A stretch of 64,000 nt of DNA from Anadara kagoshimensis (lineage: Eukaryota > Mollusca > Bivalvia > Arcoida > Arcidae): NCBI GenBank assembly GCA_021292105.1, contig CM037861.1:49716920-49780919 (forward strand), read 5' to 3'. Below the pieces are notes generated by a model. It was not told the origin of the DNA and did no database searches. It saw only the letters and a program-made list of their open reading frames with translations. Positions 44,416-54,856 of the stretch are shown here, piece after piece. A program made the translations under genes and the position numbers. Numbering within the stretch: the first letter of the stretch is position 1; the number at the start of each line of letters is the position of its first letter.

Positions 44416-44539
44416 TGTCATATACCATTTTTTGAATTTAATCATAAAATACATTCAAAAAATGGTATATGACAATATATTGTCATATACCATTTTTTGA
44501 ATGTATTTTATGATTAAATTCAAAAAATGGTATATGACA
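44416..44539. mobile_element. perfect 124-bp palindrome flanked by CATC
   Basis: Bases 44416-44477 are the exact reverse complement of 44478-44539. Each half is a 59-base unit (44416-44474, 44481-44539) that itself has 22-base inverted ends (TGTCATATACC... to ...GGTATATGACA) around a TTTAATCATAAAATACA core. The whole is flanked by CATC at 44412-44415 and 44540-44543, a likely 4-bp target duplication. Zero mismatches imply a very recent origin or active conversion. Confidence 0.9.
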
Positions 44540-44543
44540 CATC

Positions 44544-45183
44544 AACTGTAGTAAAAGTTTCATCTAAAAACAAAAGTAATGGGGTTTTCGTTTAATAATA
44601 CCAAGTCCTATGTGAAAACACAATCGCCACTGATTAACAAAAGTTAACAACCACACCTGGTATTAAACCATTCAACTTCCCATTTGCGGAAGAAATACTG
44701 TATCAAATAAACTGTACAAAAGAGACAAAACCATGGCCACACCCAAATAGTAAAGATTGGTCTCCGATTATAAGGCTGCAAATAAAGATCCAAACTAGAT
44801 AAAATTTTTATATTCACAATTGTTTAACGTATATTATAACTGAAACATAACTGAAACATGAAATAACATTAATACGCTATTAGACGACGAGGCATAATCG
44901 TCAAAACTTATTTTACTTCAATAAGTTTGTGGATAGATCTGCTTAAAGAAAATTTGTCCAAAGCATATTTGATCTGGGCGTATATCTTAATCATTGGAAA
45001 CGTTAAAACATGCCCTTTAGGTTAGAATTCATTCACTATATAAAATAACTTCACTTGAAATGACATTTCTTTCAAAAGTGTTCTCGTAAAAACTATTTTT
45101 TACACTTGGAAGTATGAACTTTATCATGCTTACCCTACAATATAATATTTTTAGTCAAATTCTTTATGACCAAAGACAACCGC
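44544..45183. other. stretch without recognised gene
   Basis: Nothing recognised. Confidence 0.4.
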
Positions 45184-45340
45184 AGACATACCGATTCATG
45201 TTAAAATAGCAAACCCGAAACTAAAGTTAACAGAATGTATTTTAATAAGTCAATTTCAAATTCCAAAACGGAACCGGCGCCGGGTTCTCCGGAAAATATA
45301 GCTAGCTACACCCGTCAGGCATAAAATCATATTGATGAGC
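45184..45340 (-). mobile_element. family-A retroposon copy, decayed (A24)
   Basis: GACATACCGATTCATG, GCGCCGGGTTCTCCGGAAAA, TAGCTAGCTACACCCGTC and GGCATAAAATCATATTGA. The CACGTG and AAGCACC blocks are lost. Confidence 0.6.
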
Positions 45341-46581
45341 TATATAACCGCGTATATATTGCCATGTGCCAAGTGCCCGCCCAAATTCGAGTTTTTAATC
45401 GGCCTAACGTAAGTTTTGTTAAACATTTCCTACCATTTTTAGACTTTTTTTATTTTGCCAAGTACATAACTACATGTTTTCATTTTTATAATATAATGCT
45501 AATATTTTGAGTGTTGTTTTATGGAAGAAATTGTTTCTAGAATCAGTACCAATTTTTTTTTTTTTTTTTTTAAATAAAAAATAAAATATGAATATTTCTA
45601 ATATTGAAATACGAAAAATGTACTGCATTAGTTAAACAGGTAAATATATTTTCTAGGAGCTTTTGAACTGTGAAATAAAAATAAACAAATACAATTAATT
45701 AAACGTATTATGAAATATGATGTACGATGACTGCACATTTATTTGTTTAACATTTATGTATGCTTAAAAAATTCTTTTACTTATCATAGCATGTTATTTA
45801 TTTCTTATCACTTCAACCAAATCGGCGAAGCTAGAGTAAGATATACAGCAATGTACTTGAGTAATCAGATTGAATATCATCAATGGTGTATTGATTAATT
45901 ATACAAATTAAATATAACCTTAACGTGTAAGTATAGACATAAATATTGATTCAGATAAAACTAATCTTCAATTATTTACAAATTCGAATATCCTCCCTTT
46001 TGTACACAGTATTTCCACGACCGGATACACCGGATCCACCAACCCATCAAACCATATTTAATATATTCAATTTGTATGTGGGCTAATACGTTTTAATGAT
46101 GCCATTTGCTAATACATTATTTCGTAAAAAAAAATAAAAAATAAAAGAAAAAAATTAGCATATGGCAATGATATTTTTGATGCATCTACTAGTATATATG
46201 AGATAAAGCATTGATTTCCAAGAATACCTTGACAAAAATAATCGTACATGTATACACGAATGACACAAATTTTCGTATTACAATTTCAAGAGTTAGTTTT
46301 TTTAACTAAATTAAGAAAGTGTGTGTATCCACGTGTGAAATCTGGAAAGTTCAGTTACTTTTCGTGAGGAGATACATTTGAAGTTACTAAGATTCGTTGA
46401 CTTTCCTTTTCGCATTTGACAGTAGTCGAATGACAGTCAGTACAGTTACACGTGCAGTATACATATTGACATTTAACAAAAATAAATTTTCGTGAAAGTT
46501 TTATTTTACGTCTTTTTGCTTTTTCAAATTTACGCGAAAATAAAACGAACGCTAAATTCCCGCACTTAACATTCCCGCACT

Positions 46582-46582
<1 letters not shown>
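45341..46582. other. stretch without recognised gene
   Basis: A poly-T run near 45553-45573 only. The minus-strand ORF at 46355-46621 starts in the CA microsatellite and is not credible. Confidence 0.4.
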
Positions 46583-46628
<46 letters not shown>

Positions 46629-46664
46629 TCTTCCCAACCCTCTATCTCTCTCTCTCTCTCTCTT
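46583..46664 (+). repeat. (CA)n and (TC)n microsatellites
   Basis: AC dinucleotides from about 46583 to 46625, then CTATCTTCCCAACCC and TC dinucleotides from about 46642 to 46664. Confidence 0.95.
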
Positions 46665-46973
46665 TGATGACATTGTCAACTTTCATAAAAATGAGCCGAC
46701 ATAATCCTTTATTTATTTGACTTGGCAGGAATCATGTGTATTTGAATGGTTTCTATAGCTCTTTAGAACACACCATGAAAACATAGAAATTCTCTTTATC
46801 TTTTATCTCCATTAGTAACATCTCTTAACGCCAACAATGAAATGCCTCAAGATCATTACTTCAGACTCAGAAAAATAGATATAATTTTATCCAAGGTTGT
46901 AGTTGTACACGCTATTTAAAATGTTTGTGATAGTATGAACATAACAGCAACTGAAATACTGAAGTAAATAAGT

Positions 46974-47158
46974 ACAGTCAAAATTGTGTAAAAGACCACC
47001 TCTATATAAAGGGCACCTGCCTATAAAGATCAGCAAAACGTTATCCGAATGGCTCTTTATTCATAATTTTTGAACCGGTGTATATAAGAACCGCCTGCCT
47101 ATAAAGGCTACTTTTACTGGTTTCTTTGGGTGGCCGTTATAGACAGGTTTGACTGTAC
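46974..47158. mobile_element. TACAGTCAAACCTG MITE
   Basis: The left end TACAGTCAAAATTGTG faces the right end ACAGGTTTGACTGTA. The interior repeats the phrase CTATAAAG with CACCTGCC or CGCCTGCC three times, giving short internal tandem-inverted structure. No ORF. From general knowledge this type is widespread in invertebrate genomes; a partial copy lies at 37050-37120. Confidence 0.8.
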
Positions 47159-47325
47159 TGATAATGATTGATGGAGTAATTATTTCAATACAAAAAAATT
47201 ACGACCACAAGATAGTTATTGAAATTGTCTATTTGAAATCCGCACTACACTTATGTGTATTTTTAAAGACTAGACGTCATTTCCTGTACTGAGTAAGCGG
47301 ATACGCATTAATAATACCCTATGTA

Positions 47326-47470
47326 TCAACGCCTAATAAATCGAAGAGTGGACTTCATTAGGCACTGTGTCATTTATTAATTTGTCATATCATAAATTTT
47401 TGAATATTTCATTCAGACAATTCAAAAATTTATAATATGACAATTGGACTTCATTAGGAGCTGTTACACG
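47326..47470. mobile_element. GGACTTCATTAGG element with inner inverted repeat
   Basis: TCAACGCCTAATAAATCG, GTGGACTTCATTAGGC and TTGGACTTCATTAGG relate this to 34842-35056. Inside is a 24-base inverted repeat (47382-47405 against 47420-47443, one mismatch) starting TTGTCATATCATAAATTTTT, close in sequence to the ends of the 44416 palindrome. Confidence 0.65.
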
Positions 47471-47689
47471 CCTCTCTTTATAAGAAAAGATATTAAAAAG
47501 ATATTAAAATGCATTAAAGCATTTTAATATCTACTAATGATTTTAACTCTATTTTCGGTATATTAAGCCATTACTTTAATTACAGGTTTCTATGTAGAAA
47601 AAAATCCCATTTATAAAGAGGTACATTAATATATATTACGCGTACCTTATCTATTGAAAATAATTGACGATGAATAGTAAATAGAAAAG

Positions 47690-48735
47690 CAGAGATGACC
47701 TGTTAATGAGCTGTAACGTTTTTGCAAAAAGGGATTGACACATGCTTTGCAATAACGGGTACATGGGGTAACATGTTCTTTGTTATTACGAGACTGCGGA
47801 ATGACACCACTTTGCAATAACGAGGCAATGGAATGACAAGTACTTAACAATTATGAGGATATGGAGTGGCACTTACTTTGAAATAATCAGGCCATGGAGT
47901 GATTATTTACTTTGCAACAACGAGGCTATGAGATGACACGTTTTTGTAATAACGAGGATGTGGAGTTGCACGCACTTTGCAATAAGGAGCCCAATGAGTG
48001 ACACGTACTTTGCAATAACGAGGCTATGAGGTGACACGTTTTTGCAATAACAAAGTCATGGATTGACACGTATTTTGCAATAACAATGTCGTAGAATGAA
48101 ACCTACTTTGCAATATCGATGCCATGGAGTGATACTTACGTTGCAATAACGAGGCCATGTAGTGACAAGTACTTTGCAATAACCAGGCCTCGAAGTGACA
48201 CGTACTTTGGTATAATCAGACCATGGAGTGACACGAACTTTGCAATAACGAAGCTATGAATTGACACTTTTTTAATGACGAGATTATGGAGTTGCACGTA
48301 GTTTGCAATAACGAGACCGTGGAATGAAGCTCGAAGCCTTGTAGTAGCACATAATTTGCAATAAACAAGCCATAGAGTAATATTTACTTTACAATTAGGA
48401 GCCCATTGAGTGGCACGTACTTTGCAATAATGAGTTCATAGAGTGACACATTCTTTGCAATATCGAGGTCACGGGTTGACACATACTTTGCAATAACAAA
48501 TCCATAGGGTGACACAGTCTTTGCGATAACGAGGCCATCGAGTGACGACACTTACTTTGCAATAATGAGGCCATGGGGTGACACATACATGTACTTTGCA
48601 ATAATGAAGCCATGGGATGACACATACTTTGCAATAACGAGGCCATTGGTTGACACATACTTTGCGATAACGAGGAGTTGGAGTTATACGTACTTTCAGT
48701 AATGAGGCCATGAAGTGACACGTCGCGTTTAAACA
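47690..48735. repeat. 33-bp minisatellite, about 30 degenerate units
   Basis: The consensus unit contains ACTTTGCAATAACGAGGCC and ATGGAGTGACACGT. Because 33 is 11 codons, minus-strand frames stay open through many units (113-117 codons, with an 11-residue motif like CHPMASLLQSM). Units differ by many point changes and small indels that shift frame elsewhere in the array, so this is not evidence for a repetitive protein. Confidence 0.95.
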
Positions 48736-49079
48736 CATACAAAGACACAAAGTAAACTTTGAACGTCCATCGGAAATAATGATAATATAATTTCTAGCGG
48801 TGTGGTTCATTTGGAGTCATCCTTATCATACACATGTACTAATTTATGGTTTTATTACTTATTTCTAAAACTATCAATTATATTCTGATGATAACGATAC
48901 CTTACACCTAATTTCCGGCTTCCGAGGAACACATGTTGACGTCAAGGTGTTTACTTCATTAATTTTGTTTTCAAGAATTGAAATCGATTTTAGGACAATA
49001 AACTTAGTCAGTAGACAATACTTTTATATTGTCAGAAATATACTTTTGTCTAAATTCTCTGCTAATTAAAATAAAAAAA
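48736..49079. other. stretch without recognised gene
   Basis: Nothing recognised. Confidence 0.4.
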
Positions 49080-49244
49080 CTAAGGTACACTCACTTAAGA
49101 AAAGTCTTTTTAGCTACATTTGGTTAAATAAATTTAAGTCCTTTGAATTTTCTTCTACCCCTTGAAAAAAATTGGTCCAAGCTCTACTGATGAGGAATTG
49201 TATTCCGAAAAGACCGTCTAGTGCTGCAAAATTAATATTGGTAT
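49080..49244 (+). mobile_element. hammerhead-bearing retroposon copy (E4)
   Basis: Plus-strand member: CTAAGGTACACTC, TTTTTAGCTACATTTGGTTA, AAGTCCTTTG and ATTGGTCCAAG, ribozyme (49181-49224), then GCAAAATTAATATTGGTAT. The 5' part is shorter than in E2 and E3 by about 50 nt. Confidence 0.7.
49181..49224 (+). ncRNA. type I hammerhead ribozyme, core intact, two stem mismatches
   Basis: GCTCTA (49181-49186), CTGATGA (49187-49193), stem II GGAAT and ATTCC around TGT (49194-49206), GAA (49207-49209), AAGACCGT (49210-49217), cleavage-site C at 49218, TAGTGC (49219-49224). Catalytic residues are all present. Stem I has a U-U mismatch where other copies have A-U, and the second stem III pair is A against G. 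Activity is probably weakened. Confidence 0.8.
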
Positions 49245-49859
49245 ATTATTGTATCATGCTTTTACAAATGACTATTCTTGTAATAAAGACACTATTTGAT
49301 TATTCAGACAATAAAACCATAACTGCGAACAATAATCGACAGAGAAGGATTCAGATTTTACTATAGCACTATATATATAAACGCCATTTCTAGACAGTTT
49401 AATGATAATATTTACATTTCACAATTTTTGCAAATCTCATTTTTGCTTTTGAATCCTGACTAAATTTAAAACACGGTCGTGTACGGCATGCAATTCCAAT
49501 TGCTGAAACAGCGAATCAATGACGTCACGGGTATAGACGTAAACAAGAGGTTAGGTGACGTCACATAAGCAAATGTAATCAAACATCATAAATGTAAATA
49601 TTGCAGAATAAACGTACAGTAAATGATTGAATGTCACATTTTAGACTTAGAATTAGAAACTCAATGACGTAAAACTCAATTAAAAATGTTATGAAATTAT
49701 GAAATTGCTTTAAAATGTATCTGAACACAATTTGTTGTAGCAGAAACCGAAGAAACCGAAAAGCATCAAATACATGAGTTTGGTATCAAAAAGAAGATTT
49801 ATATGAATTTTATGACTTTCATGCACGCATTTGTCTTCAAAGAAAATCAGAAAATGTCG
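49245..49859. other. stretch without recognised gene
   Basis: Two CRE-like TGACGTCAC sites (about 49518 and 49557) lie 40 bases apart. No exon or TATA box is tied to them. Confidence 0.4.
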
Positions 49860-49914
49860 AGGGTAGAATTATACATGTAATTGTACAATCTACCCTATGT
49901 AGTAACTTGTACAC

Positions 49915-49992
49915 TTATTCACATAGCTCAGTTGCTCTAGAAATGCCGCTTGTGAAGCGTTGCCATATATTTCATTCGATTCGAAATAAAAT
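49915..49992 (+). tRNA. tRNA-His-like sequence, probably pseudogene or SINE head
   Basis: ACATAGCTCAGTTGCTCTAG carries a box A. CCGC, TTGTGAA, GCGT forms an anticodon-arm-like hairpin with GTG (His) in the loop. CATTCGATTC resembles box B. The acceptor ends do not pair convincingly and no CCA or T-run is evident. A tRNA-derived pseudogene is the best reading. Confidence 0.35.
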
Positions 49993-51380
49993 ATATTTGA
50001 ATCAGTTCGAAATAAAATATAGAATTTGCTATTGGCAAAGGTCGGCAACCAAAAAATGCTATGTTTCTGGAACAAAAGAAAACGAAACATTATTATTGTG
50101 AAACGTCTATATTTGAACACGGGCGCTATATATATTTATTGTTTAACGGAAAAGGGTTAAAGAAAACTTAATTAACAGTGAGAGACCGGTCGTAATTATA
50201 AGCAAGTGACCCAATAACCCAATAACACTTGTATAGCTCACCTTGAAATTCTATATTTTATACGGACATTTGTTGCCTAAACTTTGCTTATAGTTTTTGT
50301 GAAATTATTAAATCCGTTTATTTTTGCATATTTTAGTTTTAATGAATTTCTGATGGGCATGTTTCAACAAAGTTGGTACCAACTATAAACCTGTAATGGA
50401 CATTTAAATGTTTGTGCTATTTATAGTAGCGTATACATGTACCTTATTCACATAGAGCATAAATATTACGCAAATTGCACGGAAAACCCCAGCTTAAGCT
50501 CTTTCCGGCTTTGTGGGTGCCATAACTCTTTTGAAAATGCATTATTAGTTTCAATGTAATTTTTTTTTCAAACTTATCGGATTAAATATATACCAATACT
50601 CTATACAAAGTACCTTTACATGGAAAAACTGCAAGGTTTATTAACATATTGTAACATAAGAGTATTAGAAAATGTTTCAGTATTTTTAAAAATGATATAT
50701 AAAACTTTAAATAAACATAGATAAGCTTAATATTATATAGAAATCATAATGTGTTAGCTTTATCATGCTCAGTATGGTTGTTTGTCATTTTCACGTTAAT
50801 TTTGTGCACGTTTTATTATCACCTGATGTACCAGATATGTGGCTCGATGAATAAAGAAATGTCTCATTAGAAATTTCCCCAATATTGGGACCAAAACATT
50901 TCAAACACTTGAATTTATCAGCAGTACGAATGATTGCAGCATTTTCTATTAAATGCTAGATATTTATAGATATATAGTTATCTTAATTTTTGGCAAGTGA
51001 AATGTTTGTCAAGTGTTTTTTTCTTATGTTTATTAAGTGTTTGGAATTAGTTCAAGTGGACATAAAGTCACATATATCTATGTAGAAATTATGTTAGTAT
51101 TTGATTTGCACGAATTTAATGAATCTATTTGATATCTAATATTTGTTAATCATACTAACCAAAATTTTAATTTTCACTCCATGCTGAGTATTAGCGTTAT
51201 TTCTACACAATATTTAGAATTCCTAATTTTCGGATATCTTTTGACATTTTTGTAATTTTGTTATCAAACACTGTATACTTTGATCATTCACTTGGTACGT
51301 AAAGTTGTAAGGTAAAGCACCTGATGTACTTTGATTCACAATTAACAAATGATATCGATAAGTAGATATGATACAAATTT
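49993..51380. other. stretch without recognised gene
   Basis: Nothing recognised. A 76-codon minus-strand frame (49890-50120) crosses the tRNA-like relic and is not credible. Confidence 0.4.
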
Positions 51381-51493
51381 AATCCGATACTTGAAAAAAT
51401 GTATTTTTTTCTGAAACTGTATAATTTTTACACGATATTTAATCTTATACTTAAAAAATGTATTTTCTGATTTTTTATACGATCTGATAAGCT

Positions 51494-51811
51494 ATGATCG
51501 TTGGGAAGATAATAAAAAAAATCTGAGTAGCAAAGAGAATCCTTAATTATAGTTTGATATGACATATCTTTAACGGATGCTTTAATAATTTAATTTGTTG
51601 CTGTTAAAGTACAAGTACATTTATAATTCAATCTTTATGTCCGTTAGTGATACAGCTTATTGGAACATGCATTTAACAAAATAAATACAAAAACATACAT
51701 ACATGGATAACAATGGGCAAACAGTACATTGAATACAAAAAAAAAAATAAATAAATAAATAAATAAATAAAAATATAAACAAACAAACAAACAAATATAA
51801 GTAAAATAGTA

Positions 51812-51842
<31 letters not shown>

Positions 51843-51885
51843 ACTAAGTAAAGCATAGATCATATCCATAGTTAAAACGATACGA
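51494..51885. repeat. tandem segment duplication, unit 1, with AAAT/AAAC repeats
   Basis: TATGATCGTTGGGAAGATA through GTACATTGAATACAAAA (51494-51738), an AATA/AAAC tetranucleotide tract (about 51738-51842), then ACTAAGTAAAGCATAGATCA. It pairs with 51903-52560. Confidence 0.9.
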
Positions 51886-51902
51886 TGAAATCAGATTTCA
51901 AA

Positions 51903-52486
51903 CAATCATGATCGTTGGGAAGATAGTAAAAAAAAATCTGAGTAGCAAAGAGAATCCTTAATTATAGTTTGATATGACATATCTTTAACGGATGCTTTAA
52001 TGATTTAATTTGTTGCTGTTAAAGTACAAGTACATTTATAATTCAATCTTTATGTCCGTTAGTAATACAGCTTATTGGAACATGCATTTAACAAAATAAA
52101 TACAAAAACATACATACATGGATAACGATGAGCAAACAGTACATTGAATACAAAAGAAGTAATAATACGGCCGGAGAAAATTGTTAGCACATTAAATTAT
52201 TGCATTCTGATTATTTCATGTTCATGTATAATGCAAGTATGTTCATATAAAGGTAGGCGAACTGTAATTGTCCCAAAACAATGCGAAGAAGACCCCAGTT
52301 AACCTATTTGGTTATCACAAAACACTTTTGTAATTAGATCTCACAAGCTGTGCAATATCAATATTAACGGTTTCAAATGATAAAAACTTGATAAATAAAT
52401 AAATAAATAAATATAAAAAAAAAAATAAATAAACAAAACAAACAAACAAACAAACACACAAACAAACAAACAAACAAACAAACAAA

Positions 52487-52518
<32 letters not shown>

Positions 52519-52560
52519 AATACTAAGTAAAGCATAGATCAGATCCATAGTTAAAACGAG
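51903..52560. repeat. tandem segment duplication, unit 2
   Basis: Repeats the CATGATCGTTGGGAAGATA to GTACATTGAATACAAAA block (51906-52155) nearly without change. It then has about 235 unique bases, the AAAT/AAAC tract (52391-52517) and ACTAAGTAAAGCATAGATCA. The tetranucleotide tracts give low-complexity Leu/Phe/Tyr frames on the minus strand that are not genes. Confidence 0.9.
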
Positions 52561-53485
52561 ATTCCCAACAACCATGTTGCATATAGATGTAAGCTTGTCA
52601 AAAAATTATATTGCGACAGCACTTAATATTTTCCTGCAAAATTAAATCGTTAAACCTCACTCTGAGATAAGAACATAAACCTTACTGTTAAAATTCGCCA
52701 CAACGGTGTAAATTGGAAAATTTTCGCGAGAATTGATCATGACATTTCATTTATTTTAGTGCATTTGGTTCGTGGTCAGTATAGTCAGCATTGAATTTAT
52801 ATTTTAATAATGTCTTCGCGAAAGTTTGCGTTCGCGAATTAACGCAAAAATAAAACAAATGCGAAGCTGTTTCGATTTACAGAAGACGATTAAGAAATGG
52901 CTTACTAGTAATGTTTTGAAAACACGGTAAGCAAAATTAATGAGAAAAGATAGAGTTTCGAGTTTTAAATGGGCATGACTTGATAATAACTGATGAAAAA
53001 GCACAAATTTCGGATATCAGCAGTATGTATACAAAATGTATAAATAACGGTAATGTGCAAAGAATGTAAAGTACGCAAATGGACTAATCTAATTGAATTT
53101 GCATATTCTAATAAATCTCCGTACAAAAACACAACAAAACAGGCGAAAGTCTTCATTAGATTAGCATATACACGCAACCTAAGTCGTTTCCGAGATATAG
53201 CTATAATTGAATTCCATTTAACATGTATCAGTGTCTTAAATAAAGGCACTGCTTTCACTGAAATTAATATATTCGTAGTTCAGTAATCTTGGACAGAACA
53301 AGAATCATGTCTGACCTTGGCTGTTCTTGAAAATCAAATTGGTAGGAACATATTTGTCGTCTGGTCAGCGACATGGCGTCTGATCATGAAATGTACAAGT
53401 ATAACAGAAATGTTGCGAAATTACATTAATATGAATTAATTAATTTTGTGATGGATCAAATGGTGAAGAACGTAAAGCTGACAAC
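52561..53485. other. stretch without recognised gene
   Basis: Overlapping frames on both strands at 52965-53286 (77 and 97 codons) have no recognisable domain. Nothing else. Confidence 0.4.
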
Positions 53486-53628
53486 GTGACATATAAATAT
53501 CAAATAGACCATGTGACATCTAGATGTCAAATAGACCACGTGACATCGAAATGTCAAACTGAACACGTGACATACACATGACATCGAAATGTCAAATAGA
53601 CCACGTGACATCTAAATATCAAACAGGG
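53486..53628. repeat. 27-bp tandem array with CACGTGACAT motifs
   Basis: Five to six units of a GTGACATCTAGATGTCAAAT and AGACCAC pattern, one truncated. CACGTGAC, an extended E-box, occurs at four unit joints and CATGTGAC at one. GACATCTAGATGTC is a 14-base perfect palindrome in the second unit. Confidence 0.9.
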
Positions 53629-54262
53629 GCAACTTTCAAAAGTAAGCATGCGAATTTATTAAGTGATGAGTTGAAACATGACTTCAGACAGTATAATTGG
53701 AATGCGCACTAATGTGGTCTTTTAAATACAGACAAAAAGAAGACCAACTACTTATGAAGTTGAATATGAAACATTCTACATTTTAAATAACATGACTTAT
53801 CTTACTCTTTCTGCTTCTTCTCATTTTTAAGCGCCCTTGGCTTATGCTTTTTCAACTTCACCACATTGTCCTTGTCGTATTCGGAAATAAGAAACAACGC
53901 TTTTCAAATTTAACCTGGATACCTTACAGCGTCGATCGTTCACCAGTGTAGACAAACATAGAAACCAACACAAAAATAATTGGAAATAACTCGGTTCAAT
54001 CTGGAAAAAAAACACTTCCCTGTTGTCTTTTGTCTAATACAGCACAATAAATCATAAGAATGTACATTACCGAATGTTGATACGTTCTCTGTTCGTAAAC
54101 TTATATTAAAAAGTTTTTTCATAAATTCCTTTAAGTTGACCTTTACGGACAACGTTTCTGATTGCATGCACTTAGAGTTTGATCTAAAGTAAATATGCAT
54201 AGACTGAGCTTTTATTTGGTTCAACTGGTTTCTACAATGTTTTATTAAACCCACACAATATA
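53629..54262. other. stretch without recognised gene
   Basis: A 104-codon minus-strand frame (53940-54254) has no domain, no signal peptide and AT-driven composition. I do not call it. Confidence 0.4.
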
Positions 54263-54480
54263 CAGTACAGACCTGTCGAAAGTTTAACCCTGAGCTAACG
54301 AAAAGGAATCGATGCTCGGTAGCCAGGTGACCGATAAAGTGTAAGCTAATAATCCAAAAACTACCAAAAGAGATAAGTAGATGCTGTCCAAATTCTGCCG
54401 AAATATTGCTTACAGATTGCGATTCCGATTCTGCACTAATTCGTTAGCTAATGTGTTAAACTTTCGACAGGTCTGTGCTG
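54263..54480. mobile_element. CAGTACAGACCTG MITE, copy 1
   Basis: The left end CAGTACAGACCTGTCGAAAG and beyond (about 40 bases) is inverted at the right end, finishing CTTTCGACAGGTCTGTGCTG. Flanked by TA on both sides (54261-54262, 54481-54482). 218 bases, no transposase. TA flanks fit a Tc1/mariner-type MITE. Confidence 0.85.
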
Positions 54481-54635
54481 TATGTGCGTTACTCATACGT
54501 TGCATTTAGCCCTGTCAACATTTATTAAGTTTATATACTCAGTGAAGCAATTTTAATTATTATATATTTGCAAATAATCCAGTTTTGCCACATAATCGTA
54601 TTACCAAGTAAATAGAAAATATAATGTCCAATGTA

Positions 54636-54854
54636 CAATACAGACCTGTCGAAAGTTTAACACAGAGCAAACGGAAAGGAGTCCAACGGAAAAGCTGTTG
54701 TCGATTGGCCAAGATATGGATAACAAGGGACAGAAAAGTTTTCGAGAGATGGATAACAGCTGTCGAGAAACAAGTAACACGGTGTCGAGATAGCTTCCAT
54801 TTCGGCAAAAAATGTTTGCTAAGTGGATGATAAACTTTTGACAGGCCTCTAGTG
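54636..54854. mobile_element. CAGTACAGACCTG MITE, copy 2
   Basis: CAATACAGACCTGTCGAAAG at the left and AACTTTTGACAGGCCTCTAG at the right, flanked by TA (54634-54635, 54855-54856). The ends match copy 1 better than the interiors do. The 68-codon frame inside is fortuitous. Confidence 0.8.
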
Positions 54855-54856
54855 TA

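Noticed and set aside
46355..46621. 88-codon frame starting with a Cys-Val repeat
   Set aside because: It starts inside a CA microsatellite and continues in AT-rich DNA without any domain.
48395..48810. Two minus-strand frames of 113-117 codons with an 11-residue repeat
   Set aside because: They arise from the 33-base minisatellite; indels elsewhere in the array shift frame, and no promoter or domain is seen.
49510..49570. Pair of TGACGTCAC (CRE-like) sites as a promoter
   Set aside because: Short motifs expected now and then; no TATA box, start or exon nearby.
51644..52575. Leu/Tyr/Phe-rich membrane-like frames on the minus strand
   Set aside because: Translations of AAAT and AAAC tetranucleotide tracts; apparent membrane segments are an artefact of composition.
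53940..54254. 104-codon minus-strand frame
   Set aside because: No domain, signal peptide or homologous copy; composition follows the local AT bias.
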